From Candidatus Woesearchaeota archaeon (GTDB taxonomy: Archaea > Nanobdellota > Nanobdellia > Woesearchaeales > JABGUJ01): a stretch of 64,000 nt of DNA. Every line of letters begins with the position of its first letter. Positions within the stretch are counted from its first letter, which is position 1. Shown here piece after piece: positions 1-8,887 of the stretch. A program made the position numbers and the translations under genes. The stretch is from NCBI GenBank assembly GCA_018646625.1, contig JABGUJ010000001.1:317534-381533 (forward strand), given 5' to 3'. The notes beneath the pieces are model-generated. The model was not told the DNA's origin, ran no database searches, and saw only the letters and a list, made by a program, of their open reading frames with translations.

Positions 1-1049
1 ACAACCAACAAATGCTTCGGCATCTTAGTCAAAAGTTCTTTCCCTTTTGCCGTAACCAAAACATCATCCTCAATTCTAATACCATACTTCCCTTTCAAAT
101 AAACACCAGGTTCAATTGTAATAACATTACCTGGAACTAGTTTATGTTTAGATTTTGGAGAAACAGAAGGACCTTCATGCACTCCAACACCAACACCATG
201 ACCTAAACCATGACAAAAGTCAGAACCAAGTATCTTTCTAGCATGCAAATCAATATCCATACACCTAACACCTGGCTTAACCATATCGAGACACTCAAGC
301 TGAACCTTTAACACCTTCTCATACAACAACAAATCTGCTTTCTTCGGCTTACCAATGAACACAGTCCTAGTCATATCAGAACAATAATTATGATACCTAA
401 TTCCAAAATCTATAACACAAAATCCTTTTTTCAATTTACAATCAGAAACTTCAAAATGAGCTTCACTAGAATGCACTCCAGAAGCCACTATCGGTTTAAA
501 CGAAAGCTGCAAACCTTGAGAATTGGCTAACGCAGTCATAAAAGCGGCAACATCTGATTCTCTCTCAAATTCATCAAAGTGAGAAAACGTTTCATAATAA
601 ATTTCTTCAGTAATCTTACATGCTTTTTTCATTATAGCAATTTCTTCGGCACTCTTCACTTCACGAAGTGAGGACAAGTAATCGGAAATATCGACAAATG
701 ACAACTTTGCCTTAATCTTTTTCTTAAGCAAAGAAGATCCCTTCAACGTAACAGAAGAATAATCCAACGCTACCCTCATACCTGAACGTAACTTACCAGA
801 AACAAAAGCAAATATATCATCTCTAGCAACAACTTTGCTAAACGCCTTTTCAGCACTCTGCTGCTCCATCCTGGGCACCACCAAAATAGCAGCACCAGAT
901 TTAGGAACTACTAAAACACCAACTCCATGAAATTTTGACAAGTAAATAAAATTCTCATTAATGTTCTGGGCATGGAAATTATAAAGAATACTATAATCAA
1001 TCTTCTTTTCACGCATATGCTTCTGTAATCTTTTTACTACATCTACCAT
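1..1049 (-). CDS. M24 family aminopeptidase P / Xaa-Pro dipeptidase (cut by window edge)
   Basis: Reading on the minus strand from an ATG at 1049, the frame stays open to base 1, giving about 349 residues. The C-terminal half has the pita-bread metallopeptidase signatures: a Cys-Ser-Asp-Met-Thr-Arg-Thr stretch with a metal-ligand Asp, a GHGVGVGVHE motif with a ligand His, ITIEPGVY with a ligand Glu, and RIEDDVLV with the last Glu. The visible end (KMPKHLLVV) looks like the usual C-terminus, so very little is missing. It probably removes residues before proline from peptides. It is divergent from the M16 peptidase gene; the two starts are 45 bp apart. Confidence 0.88.
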   Translation of the reverse strand, partial: MVDVVKRLQKHMREKKIDYSILYNFHAQNINENFIYLSKFHGVGVLVVPKSGAAILVVPRMEQQSAEKAFSKVVARDDIFAFVSGKLRSGMRVALDYSSVTLKGSSLLKKKIKAKLSFVDISDYLSSLREVKSAEEIAIMKKACKITEEIYYETFSHFDEFERESDVAAFMTALANSQGLQLSFKPIVASGVHSSEAHFEVSDCKLKKGFCVIDFGIRYHNYCSDMTRTVFIGKPKKADLLLYEKVLKVQLECLDMVKPGVRCMDIDLHARKILGSDFCHGLGHGVGVGVHEGPSVSPKSKHKLVPGNVITIEPGVYLKGKYGIRIEDDVLVTAKGKELLTKMPKHLLV

Positions 1050-1093
1050 AACCCACCAAAAGCGTTAAATATTACTTAAACCTTTCTCAAAGC

Positions 1094-2290
1094 ATGAGGA
1101 AAAAGAGGTTGAAGAACGGATTAACCCTAATCCAAGTTCCACAGAATTCTAAATCTATAACTATAATGGTTTGTGTAAAGGTAGGGTCAAATAATGAAAC
1201 CACCAAACAAGCAGGTCTTAGTCATTTTCTTGAACACATGATATTTGAAGGAACAAAAAAGAGATCTGCAAGAGAGATTGCTGAAAGTATAGAGAAAGTA
1301 GGAGGAGAATTTAATGCAATGACCTCTAATGAAAGAACATGCTTCTATGTGAAGTTGCCCCATGAACATGCGGAACTTGGCGCAGAAATATTACATGACA
1401 TAATTACTAACTCAACATTCGAACTCAAAGCATTCGATAAAGAGAAAAAAGTTGTCTTAGAAGAGATAAACATGGTTAACGACCAACCACTACATTATCA
1501 ATGGATTCTATTTGAGAAAAGTTTGTTTACAAAAATACCTACAAAAGATCCAATCTATGGTAACAGCAAAGCAGTAAAAGCATCTACTAAACAGATGATG
1601 AAGTTGTATCACGATAAATACTACGTACCAAATAACATGATTGTTACAACTGTAGGCAATCACAAAAAACTCAAGACTATAGAAAAAAGATTCTCACAGT
1701 TAAAGAGAAAACCTGTAAAGGCGCTTAAGATCATAAAAGAACCAACACAAAAGAAAGAAAAGACAGTAACAGAGAATAGAAAAAACGTTCAAAGTTATGC
1801 AATCATCGGATACAAAACAGTGCCAAGAGCACACAAAGACAGTTATGCTTTAGACGTCATAAAAGCAATTTTATACAAAGGATTGTCTGGTAAGGTCACT
1901 GAAGAAATCAGGTTAAAAAGAGGATTAGCATACTCCGCAGGAGCACATCATGAATCCATGAAAGATTATGGTTTTTTCTCAATATTCTTCAACACAAACA
2001 AGCCAAGTTTAAACAAATGTAAAGAATTAGGATTAGCAGTCATAGCAAACATAGGTAACACAACACAAAAAGAGCTAAAAGAAGCCAAAACATTTATTGC
2101 AGGGCATAGTCAACTTAAATCAGAAGATCCTATAAGACTGGCTGAAGATCTTGTGTTCTGGGAATCAGTAAAAGACGCTAAAAAAGCTAACGAATATCTA
2201 AAAGAAATCAAAAAAGTAGACTTAAAAAGATTAAAAAGTGTAGCCACAAAATATCTAAACCAAAACTACACCATGATTGTTGTAAATTAA
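1094..2290 (+). CDS. M16 (insulinase/pitrilysin-type) zinc peptidase
   Basis: A 398-residue protein with the inverted zinc motif HxxEH at residues 44-48 (HFLEH) and a downstream acidic pair in VLEEIN (about 123-124) that supplies the distal zinc ligand. The length fits a single-chain M16B peptidase of two homologous alpha/beta domains, of which only the first is catalytic. No signal peptide is visible, so it is probably cytoplasmic. Its stop overlaps the end of convergent tyrS by 4 nt. It could process peptides or, as in bacterial YmxG/PQQL relatives, act on secreted precursors; the substrate cannot be told from sequence. Confidence 0.9.
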   Translation: MRKKRLKNGLTLIQVPQNSKSITIMVCVKVGSNNETTKQAGLSHFLEHMIFEGTKKRSAREIAESIEKVGGEFNAMTSNERTCFYVKLPHEHAELGAEILHDIITNSTFELKAFDKEKKVVLEEINMVNDQPLHYQWILFEKSLFTKIPTKDPIYGNSKAVKASTKQMMKLYHDKYYVPNNMIVTTVGNHKKLKTIEKRFSQLKRKPVKALKIIKEPTQKKEKTVTENRKNVQSYAIIGYKTVPRAHKDSYALDVIKAILYKGLSGKVTEEIRLKRGLAYSAGAHHESMKDYGFFSIFFNTNKPSLNKCKELGLAVIANIGNTTQKELKEAKTFIAGHSQLKSEDPIRLAEDLVFWESVKDAKKANEYLKEIKKVDLKRLKSVATKYLNQNYTMIVVN

Positions 2291-3363
2291 CGAGTCACTT
2301 CAAAACTTTGAACTTGTTCTAACAACTTCTTTGCATCGGCATCGTTCTCAAAATGTTCTCGCACCGGTTTAACCATTTCGTTAACATAATGAGACACAGC
2401 TTGCTTCAAATCAGCAGGATGCAAATCACCTTTGCCAAAAGCATCTTCCAGCTCAGAGTAACTCTTAAACAACATGTTGCCGCCCCACTTTTCAGGTCGC
2501 TCAATCTTCAACTCATCAAATTTTTCAAATACCAAAAACTTACAGTATTCAAGAATTGGATTATCAACGATCTCTTTCTCAGGACAGTATGCTTTGTTGA
2601 TCTTCCTTTTAATCTCGTCTGCAGCATCAGTCATAAAAATAGCAGAGTCTGGATTCGACTTCGACATCTTTTTAGCAATTGCAGCATCCGCACCAGTAAG
2701 ATCGTTCTTAGGAGGTTCAGTTAAGCCCATAAGCATGTGGTGAGAAATAACAATTGGCTTTTTGTATCCTAATTTAGGCGCCACTTCTCTAGCCAACACA
2801 TTCACTTTTCTTTGATCTTGACCTAGCTGCGCAATATCTGCTTCTAAGTGAAAAATATCAGCACACTGCATGCAAGGATAAAATATCTGAGCAGCCGACA
2901 AACTTTCGCCTTCACTTCTACCCATAATTTGTGCGCATCTTGTAATTCTAGTAACGGTATTCAATCTTGCAATACTCAAAACCTTCAACCAATAATCAGT
3001 ATCATTCATAACATCACTTGCCCAAAGGAACTCTACATTTTCCAAATCCATCCCACAAGCTTTCCAAACTTCAATGAAATATTTTCCAGTAACCTTGATC
3101 TTCTCAAGATCGCCACCCATTTTGTTATTCATTAACGCAAACCAATCAGCAACCCAAAACTTAAATTTAACACCTGCTTTAGTCAGCTTGTTAACATTAA
3201 TCGCTCTAAGAATTCCTTGCGCAATATGTATTCTACCTGATGGCTCAAATCCATCGTAAGCAATAGGATTTTCTTTTGTTTCCAAAAGTTGCTTTAACTC
3301 CTCTTCATTAATAATCTCTTCTCCAACTTGCTTAATCAGATTTAGCTTCGAATCAGTATCCAT
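2287..3363 (-). CDS. tyrS: Tyrosyl-tRNA synthetase
   Basis: A 358-residue class I aminoacyl-tRNA synthetase of the archaeal/eukaryotic TyrRS type. The N-terminal GFEPSGRIHIAQG segment carries the HIGH-equivalent (residues 46-50, HIAQG), and AKKMSKSN near residue 230 is the KMSKS loop that stabilises the transition state of tyrosine activation. The C-terminal part keeps the family pattern KAYCPE, RPEKWGG and HPADLKQAV. TrpRS is the main alternative, but the family pattern after KMSKS is that of TyrRS. It charges tRNA-Tyr in the cytoplasm. Confidence 0.93.
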   Translation of the reverse strand: MDTDSKLNLIKQVGEEIINEEELKQLLETKENPIAYDGFEPSGRIHIAQGILRAINVNKLTKAGVKFKFWVADWFALMNNKMGGDLEKIKVTGKYFIEVWKACGMDLENVEFLWASDVMNDTDYWLKVLSIARLNTVTRITRCAQIMGRSEGESLSAAQIFYPCMQCADIFHLEADIAQLGQDQRKVNVLAREVAPKLGYKKPIVISHHMLMGLTEPPKNDLTGADAAIAKKMSKSNPDSAIFMTDAADEIKRKINKAYCPEKEIVDNPILEYCKFLVFEKFDELKIERPEKWGGNMLFKSYSELEDAFGKGDLHPADLKQAVSHYVNEMVKPVREHFENDADAKKLLEQVQSFEVTR

Positions 3364-3398
3364 TCAAATCACCTACAACTGGTTCTTAATATGCTTAT

Positions 3399-4379
3399 TT
3401 AAAGTTTTTGCTGATCCGCGCCAGATACAGTGCGATCCGCAAGACAATAACCGTCGCACTTACCAGATTTACGTTTTTCACATTCAATGCACTCTTCAGA
3501 AGAATAACAACTTAATAAAGATTTAACTGTTTGGTGGTCATTGATTTCGTACAAAAGTTCATCATATGAATTAAAAGCTGTAATCTTCTTATCAATCAGC
3601 ATAAAATATGGACAAATTCCTACTGTTAAATCGGGATTAACATTCAATACCCCGCAAGTCACATCAGAATATCCTCGTGAATTAAGATCAAATTCACGCA
3701 CATCCTCATCAGGAAATAAACATTTGGGCAGAGGACAATCAAAATGCACCTTAACCCCAATATCATCCGCTGCCTTGATTATATCAAGTATTCCTACCCT
3801 ATATTTTTTTATTTCAGATAATTTGACATGGGTATTGCATTTAGTCAGAGCGGGTCTAGCCACATCTATTCTCATCTTACTAAAACCAAAGCGTTTACAA
3901 TAATCTAGAATATGATCAGCCCTCTGTTCAGGAGAACGCAAGGTAAGTCCTAATGAAACCCGTTCTTTAACTTTTGAAAGATATTCTAAATTAGAAACAA
4001 ACAAATCATGCTGCCCGGACATATATGATTCAGGAGAATCGGTGTTAACAAGAATTGAAACAACCCCTTTCAAAAATAAAGTATCAACTCTTTCTCTGAA
4101 ACATAATAAATTAGTAAATAAACTTACTTTAAAATTAGACTCACAAAGCAGCCTAACAAAATTTTGAAAATCAGGATGCAAAGTTGGCTCTCCGCCAGCA
4201 AGAGAAATGCCTTCAACATTCTGCTTTTTGCACCAATTAACAAAAAGCATGAAATCCAACTTACTCATTGTCAAAGATTTCTTCACATACTGAAAACAGT
4301 ATTCACAAGAGCGATTACAATCTGAAGTAAATATCAAAGTCAGATTTCCTTTTGGAGGATTCAAAGATTGTGACACCAT
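3399..4379 (-). CDS. Radical SAM protein with SPASM-like C-terminal cysteines
   Basis: Counted from the ATG at 4379, the CxxxCxxC cluster (Cys21, Cys25, Cys28; CNRSCEYC) binds the 4Fe-4S cluster that cleaves S-adenosylmethionine. LAGGEPTLHP is the usual glycine-rich SAM-contact strand. The C-terminal third has further cysteines (CGVLN, ICPYF, then CIECEKRKSGKCDGYC) like a SPASM/twitch auxiliary-cluster domain, typical of enzymes that modify peptides or proteins. No precursor peptide is obvious beside it. An in-frame TTG at 4400 is possible, but the TATA box abuts that codon, so ATG 4379 is preferred. Confidence 0.85.
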   Translation of the reverse strand: MVSQSLNPPKGNLTLIFTSDCNRSCEYCFQYVKKSLTMSKLDFMLFVNWCKKQNVEGISLAGGEPTLHPDFQNFVRLLCESNFKVSLFTNLLCFRERVDTLFLKGVVSILVNTDSPESYMSGQHDLFVSNLEYLSKVKERVSLGLTLRSPEQRADHILDYCKRFGFSKMRIDVARPALTKCNTHVKLSEIKKYRVGILDIIKAADDIGVKVHFDCPLPKCLFPDEDVREFDLNSRGYSDVTCGVLNVNPDLTVGICPYFMLIDKKITAFNSYDELLYEINDHQTVKSLLSCYSSEECIECEKRKSGKCDGYCLADRTVSGADQQKL

Positions 4380-4400
4380 AAGAAAGGCATATTCCCTCAA

Positions 4401-4409
4401 CTTATAAAA
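4401..4409 (-). promoter_or_regulatory. TATA box of the radical SAM gene
   Basis: CTTATAAAA on the plus strand reads TTTTATAAG on the minus strand. Its centre lies about 26 nt before the ATG at 4379, the usual distance from an archaeal TATA box to the transcription start. The mRNA would therefore be leaderless from that ATG. Confidence 0.6.
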
Positions 4410-4535
4410 ACGTTTCTAGAAGCTCTAAAAGTAACGAAATACAAATAATCAGAAATCAGACCCACCAAAACATTTATATACAAAAGCGCATACCAATATA
4501 GCAATTAGGGGTTAAACTCAAAAGAGGGATACTAT

Positions 4536-4799
4536 ATGGCTGAAGAAGAAAAGAAGTTCTCTAAACAACTAATCGGTAAGACTGTTGTTTCTAAAACAGG
4601 AAAGAAATTTGGCGAAGTTGGCGACATTGTCTTTGAAACTCGTTCAGGCGAGCTAATACATCTACTACTGACTAATCCTACTGTTTATGTGGAAAAACTA
4701 GACTTAGAAAAAGACAAAGACAACAATTTGCTGATACCATTTAGCTCAGTGATAGCTGTCGGGGACTTTTTAGTTGTTGCAGAGGAAGATATTGCATAA
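4536..4799 (+). CDS. PRC-barrel domain protein
   Basis: An 87-residue protein that is almost entirely one PRC-barrel. Features are LIGKTVVSKTGKKFGEVGDIVFE (described here only in part), a middle LIHLLLTNPT strand and a final VIAVGDFLVV strand. PRC-barrels occur in RimM and in small archaeal proteins linked to RNA handling or cell division; this stand-alone form has no assigned reaction. A TATA-like TTTATATAC near 4472 and the Shine-Dalgarno GAGGG near 4524 precede it. It is monocistronic, closed by a hairpin terminator. Confidence 0.85.
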   Translation: MAEEEKKFSKQLIGKTVVSKTGKKFGEVGDIVFETRSGELIHLLLTNPTVYVEKLDLEKDKDNNLLIPFSSVIAVGDFLVVAEEDIA

Positions 4800-4828
4800 G
4801 CTCATATAACGAGCTATTTTTTGTTTTT
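4799..4828 (+). terminator. Hairpin plus T-tract after the PRC-barrel gene
   Basis: AGCTC (4799-4803) pairs with GAGCT (4811-4815) around a 7-nt loop and is followed directly by ATTTTTTGTTTTT. The first base of the stem is the last base of the stop codon. T-tracts alone terminate archaeal RNA polymerase, and the hairpin may add to this. Confidence 0.55.
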
Positions 4829-4891
4829 ACTTCTCTATAATCTAAGAAAAGCTTTTATACTAGCAAATATTAATTTTTAAAGGGTGTTTAT

Positions 4892-5845
4892 ATGGAATAC
4901 ACAATATGGACTGAGAAATACAGACCACAGACCTTCTCAGAAGTTAAAGGGCAACAAGAAATAATCAAACGAGTAGAAGCATTTGTAACACAAAAAAACA
5001 TGCCTCATCTGTTATTTTCAGGTCCTGCAGGAGTTGGTAAAACTACCCTCTCCTTAGTTATTGCAAAAACACTCTTCGGTCCACAATGGAGACAAAACGT
5101 TCTGGAACTAAACGCCTCTGATGAAAGAGGAATCGATGTTGTACGAAATAAAGTAAAAGACTTTGCAAGAACTAAAGCTATCGGCGACGTACCTTTCAAA
5201 ATCATATATCTAGATGAGTGTGACGCTTTAACTAAAGAAGCACAGCAAGCTCTTAGAAGAACCATGGAAAACTACACTCAAACTTGTAGATTTATTCTAA
5301 GCTGCAACTATAGCAGCAAGATTATTGATCCTATACAGTCCAGATGTGCTATTTTCAGATTCAAACCTCTTCCTAAAGAAGAAATATTCAAAATTATTGA
5401 TAAGATTAAAAAAACAGAATCACTTTCCATAACTGACGAAGCCAAAGAAGCACTATACGTCATCTCTGGCGGAGACGTTAGACGATTAGAAAACGTACTT
5501 CAAAGCTGTTCAGCACTACAAAAAGATATTGACGGAGAATTAGTATATTCCTTGGCAAGCGTTGCCAGACCAAAAGAAATCAAAGAAATCCTCGAATTCG
5601 CATTAAAAAATCAATTCATGAAAGCCAGAGACCATTTATTAAGCACAATGTTGAACTATGGTTTATCAGGTCAAGACGTTATTCAACAAATTCAAAGAGA
5701 AATAATGAATTTGGATGTTGATGGACGAAAAAAGATGGAATTAATCGCTGCCTGCGGCGACGTTGAATTTAGAATGACGGAAGGCAGTGACGAATATGTT
5801 CAATTAGAATCATTCCTTGCAAAAACGGCACTTGCCGGCAAGTAA
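4892..5845 (+). CDS. rfcS: Replication factor C small subunit (clamp loader ATPase)
   Basis: A 317-residue AAA+ protein of standard RfcS length. Walker A is GPAGVGKTT (44-52), the DECD box is at 108-111, sensor/arginine-finger motif SRC is near 154, and GGDVRRLENVLQ is the sensor 2 helix. It forms the clamp-loader pentamer with the large subunit (not in this window) and loads PCNA on primed DNA. There is no intein, unlike several archaeal rfcS genes. The coiled-coil gene follows after 6 nt and is probably co-transcribed. Confidence 0.95.
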   Translation: MEYTIWTEKYRPQTFSEVKGQQEIIKRVEAFVTQKNMPHLLFSGPAGVGKTTLSLVIAKTLFGPQWRQNVLELNASDERGIDVVRNKVKDFARTKAIGDVPFKIIYLDECDALTKEAQQALRRTMENYTQTCRFILSCNYSSKIIDPIQSRCAIFRFKPLPKEEIFKIIDKIKKTESLSITDEAKEALYVISGGDVRRLENVLQSCSALQKDIDGELVYSLASVARPKEIKEILEFALKNQFMKARDHLLSTMLNYGLSGQDVIQQIQREIMNLDVDGRKKMELIAACGDVEFRMTEGSDEYVQLESFLAKTALAGK

Positions 5846-5851
5846 TCTCAG

Positions 5852-6760
5852 ATGGAACAAAAAAAAGAGGGTGTAGGAGAAAAGAACGAGCTGCTTCATA
5901 GCTTAATTAGCAGCAATAAACTTCTTAGCGATGCTAATGCAGAATTAGGTGCACATCTACAAGATAAAAGCACAGAATTAACTGCACTAAAAACTCAACT
6001 TAACGATCTTCTTGAAAATACCGTTAGCAAAGATCAATTTGAAAAAATCCGAGTACATATTTCTAGAAAAAATGAAACTTTAATCAAATTAAATTCTGAG
6101 ATTGAAGATCTAAGAAAAAACAACATAACTGGTGACGCATTAATTGGTGTACTAGGTAAGCTAAAAATCGCATTAAAGAATGAAAAAATAGAAAATTCTC
6201 TGAAAGAAAAAGACATACAAAGACTAAAGATATTCTTAGATGAACGAGAAGAAATCATCAAGACATTAATGCATGAAACAGAAGACGCCAAAAGTTACGC
6301 CAAGCAAGCAGAAAAAATGCTCGGCACCGTACAAGAAAAATCCCACGCTAAAGACGATCTTCTTGCCAAATTAAACCAAGAAGTCGAAGAAAACAAACTC
6401 AAAACAATAGAAGCCAAACAACATCTTACTACAACAAAGAAAAGTTACGCAGTTCTTAAAGAACACATTAAGTCCATTGAAGGAGAAAATTCTAAACTAT
6501 TAGCGGATAACAATAATCTAAAACAAACTAAATCAAAGATATTAGAAATAACAAAAGAAAATCAAACACTCAAAAGCAAACTATCCACTATAAAGAACAG
6601 CCACGATGAAAAACATTCACTCTTGATAAACAACGTCGAACTTCTCGAAACATTAAGAACTGAATTAGACAATGTCAAAAGAGAATCTGCACTAAAAAGC
6701 AACAAACAAAAAGAGCTTATTGATGGCTTCATCGCAGAAACAAGAAATAAGATAAACTAG
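5852..6760 (+). CDS. Coiled-coil protein co-transcribed with rfcS
   Basis: A 302-residue, strongly charged, heptad-patterned protein with almost no Pro or Gly and no membrane segment or Cys. It looks like one long coiled coil from about residue 10 to 290. I do not recognise a family. The 6-nt spacing after rfcS suggests one mRNA. Runs of Lys/Glu and Asn are usual for low-GC coiled coils and do not identify a function; a structural or chromosome-associated role is conceivable. Confidence 0.75.
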   Translation: MEQKKEGVGEKNELLHSLISSNKLLSDANAELGAHLQDKSTELTALKTQLNDLLENTVSKDQFEKIRVHISRKNETLIKLNSEIEDLRKNNITGDALIGVLGKLKIALKNEKIENSLKEKDIQRLKIFLDEREEIIKTLMHETEDAKSYAKQAEKMLGTVQEKSHAKDDLLAKLNQEVEENKLKTIEAKQHLTTTKKSYAVLKEHIKSIEGENSKLLADNNNLKQTKSKILEITKENQTLKSKLSTIKNSHDEKHSLLINNVELLETLRTELDNVKRESALKSNKQKELIDGFIAETRNKIN

Positions 6761-6797
6761 TTCTATTAAAAAAACAAGAAAGAGAAAAATAAAAAAA

Positions 6798-7751
6798 TTA
6801 ACTGTTGTCAAATGAGTCTACATCTGAATTTACTGTTATGGTTTGACCAATGATGTCTTGATACCAATAATCCAATATTAAATCCATTTGTGAAGTGTAC
6901 AAAGCCTTATCTGGCAATGGGCTACTTCTACATCTGATGTAAACAGCTCCTTGAGACAATCTTGCAGTTGCTGGTTGACCTGGTGCAATAGCTCCTGATC
7001 CTCTAGAAGTACACTCCCAAGTTACTTGGTCTCCTGCTTTTTGAACAAGCTGGAAAGTTACTTCATCATATCTAGGATCAACGTCTGTCACAGAGTCAAC
7101 TCTTGCTTTACCAGTTCCAACATTTGCTATTTCAACTTCAACCATCACTCTTCCCTGACCTGCAGGTTTTTGAGATGCCTTGGTTGCAATTATTGGAGCT
7201 CCAGATGAGAATACAGGTAATGCTGGTTGTGTTGCATCACAAATTCTTTCATCTCTCAAGTCTTCTTTAAAGCAAACTTGAGGTAAAGCTATATGTGTTT
7301 GATAGTGATAATCAATCTCTGCAAAGAAATTTGCTTCGTAAAATGTTCCAGGAACATTTGTCATGGCAGCTTCTCCAAAGTTAAGAAACTCTGTTCCACC
7401 TTCTGGCAAAAATTCAGAAACTCTTTCAATTATCATAGGATTACTTACTTCTCCGTTCAAAGCAGAACCAAATTCAGCAAGGTTAATGCCTTTAATGGAT
7501 GCAATAAGTTCTCCGGCTTCAAGTGTGTATTCGCCCTTATTCAATACTTGAATATCAACAGGAAAGATCTCCCCCTCAAAAACTGCATTAGTTGTTGACG
7601 CTTGAGATGTTCCACCGACTGGCTCAAAGCTTGCAATAATTCCTTGACTTCCTCCATAATATGGACTAGAAAGTGTACTAACCTCTCCGCCTCCACATCC
7701 TGATACAAAGACCAATGCAAACGCCATTAGAGCAATCAAGATTCTTTTCAT
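6798..7751 (-). CDS. Surface lipoprotein, member 1 of a tandem paralogous trio
   Basis: 317 residues. The N-terminus is a lipoprotein signal peptide (MKRILIALMAFALVFVSGC) with Cys19 as the lipidated residue. The body shares a layout with the next two genes: a segment asking for a second-strand extension (GIIASFEPVGG), a beta domain with a QVLNKGEYTLEAGEL-type strand, a YHYQTH motif with a Cys-containing CFKEDL strand, then a second beta domain beginning GAPIIATK and EVEIANVGTGKA. The mid-protein shift to a second domain suggests two Ig-like modules. A Shine-Dalgarno GGAGGCGA precedes the ATG. Likely anchored outside the cell membrane; function unknown. Confidence 0.82.
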   Translation of the reverse strand: MKRILIALMAFALVFVSGCGGGEVSTLSSPYYGGSQGIIASFEPVGGTSQASTTNAVFEGEIFPVDIQVLNKGEYTLEAGELIASIKGINLAEFGSALNGEVSNPMIIERVSEFLPEGGTEFLNFGEAAMTNVPGTFYEANFFAEIDYHYQTHIALPQVCFKEDLRDERICDATQPALPVFSSGAPIIATKASQKPAGQGRVMVEVEIANVGTGKARVDSVTDVDPRYDEVTFQLVQKAGDQVTWECTSRGSGAIAPGQPATARLSQGAVYIRCRSSPLPDKALYTSQMDLILDYWYQDIIGQTITVNSDVDSFDNS

Positions 7752-7817
7752 GATGTCTCGCCTCCTTTTTAATGAATAATTATGGATGATGAATATAAAT
7801 AATTACCGATATATTCA

Positions 7818-8819
7818 CTAATATCCTCTATTCCCTATGTTTTTTATGTTAAGTTGTTGTGTTATACTCGTTTTATAGCCATAATACAAGTTAACCTGAA
7901 TGGGTGTTGTATATTCTCTGTCTTGTCCAAACGCTGGTTGCGCTTCAGCATATATAACCCCTTTCCCATTTACTAGTTTCAATTTTTCTGGTTTCACAGA
8001 ATCTACAGAGATAGATCCTGCCCCAACGATTATGTTAGTGTTAAGAACATCAATAGAATCAATTTCATTATATTCCAAAGTTTTTTCACATGAAAAACTA
8101 GGATCAGAAACAACTCTGCCATTACCTTTATTCTCAACATGTATTTTGAACATCATTTTTTGTCCTGGTACAATCTCATGTTCAATTTTAGTAACAGCCA
8201 ACGGAGCACCTTGTCCCCCGCTTAATGAAATATCATTTACTTGACAAATTTTACTCTCTTGTTCTATCGAGTAAGGATCGGGATCAATACAAATTGTAGC
8301 AGATGCATGTGTTGCATAAGGATAACACGCAATTAAATTAAGTGTTGGTGTATAATGATCTGTTGCGGGAGGTAAGTATACATCTCTAATTGAAAACTCT
8401 CCTTTAGAACCAAACACATCAAATCCCCCTTCGCCGTTAAACTCGGAAACAGGAGGCAAATCTGAATTCACTGGCGCAGCCATGGGAGTTGATAATCCGT
8501 GAACAATATTAGGATCAAACCCGGTCATGAATAATTGTATCGCGCCTTGTCTTATTGGTTCGGCACCTTTATTTCTCAACTCTATTATCAAAGGAACTTC
8601 ATCATTAGCATTGGCATACACTATTGGTGGTGGCGTTCCTGGAGCAAAACTCATCTCCAATCCGCTTGTTCCAGTATATGGATCAAAACCTAATTTGCCT
8701 GAACCACCTTTACTACCAGACCCTCCACTCCCTCGTATCTCGCTTATACTACATCCACTAAATGCTAAAATAAAAACTGAAAGAATTACAAAAAGTCTAA
8801 CGACACTCATACATCTCAT
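7818..8819 (-). CDS. Surface lipoprotein, member 2 of the trio
   Basis: A lipoprotein with signal SVVRLFVILSVFILAFSGC followed by a Gly/Ser-rich linker (GSGGSGSKGGSG). It shares with its neighbours the GLEMSFAPGTPPP start, a LRNKGAEPI strand, the YPYATHASATICIDPDPY motif and the GAPLAVTKIEHE start of the second domain. In-frame starts exist at 8843 (GTG), 8831, 8819 and 8810. A TATA-like CTATAAAAGG lies at the GTG itself, so transcription should start near 8823 and ATG 8819 or 8810 is more likely. No enzymatic motif is visible. Confidence 0.8.
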   Translation of the reverse strand: MRCMSVVRLFVILSVFILAFSGCSISEIRGSGGSGSKGGSGKLGFDPYTGTSGLEMSFAPGTPPPIVYANANDEVPLIIELRNKGAEPIRQGAIQLFMTGFDPNIVHGLSTPMAAPVNSDLPPVSEFNGEGGFDVFGSKGEFSIRDVYLPPATDHYTPTLNLIACYPYATHASATICIDPDPYSIEQESKICQVNDISLSGGQGAPLAVTKIEHEIVPGQKMMFKIHVENKGNGRVVSDPSFSCEKTLEYNEIDSIDVLNTNIIVGAGSISVDSVKPEKLKLVNGKGVIYAEAQPAFGQDREYTTPIQVNLYYGYKTSITQQLNIKNIGNRGY

Positions 8820-8887
8820 CTCTTTTTTCATGTAAACATACACCTTTTATAGCATATTTAAAGCTTTCGTTCATACCGTCTGAAAAC

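Noticed and set aside
4379-4400. TTG 4400 as start of the radical SAM gene
   Set aside because: The TATA box touches this codon, so it would not be in the mRNA.
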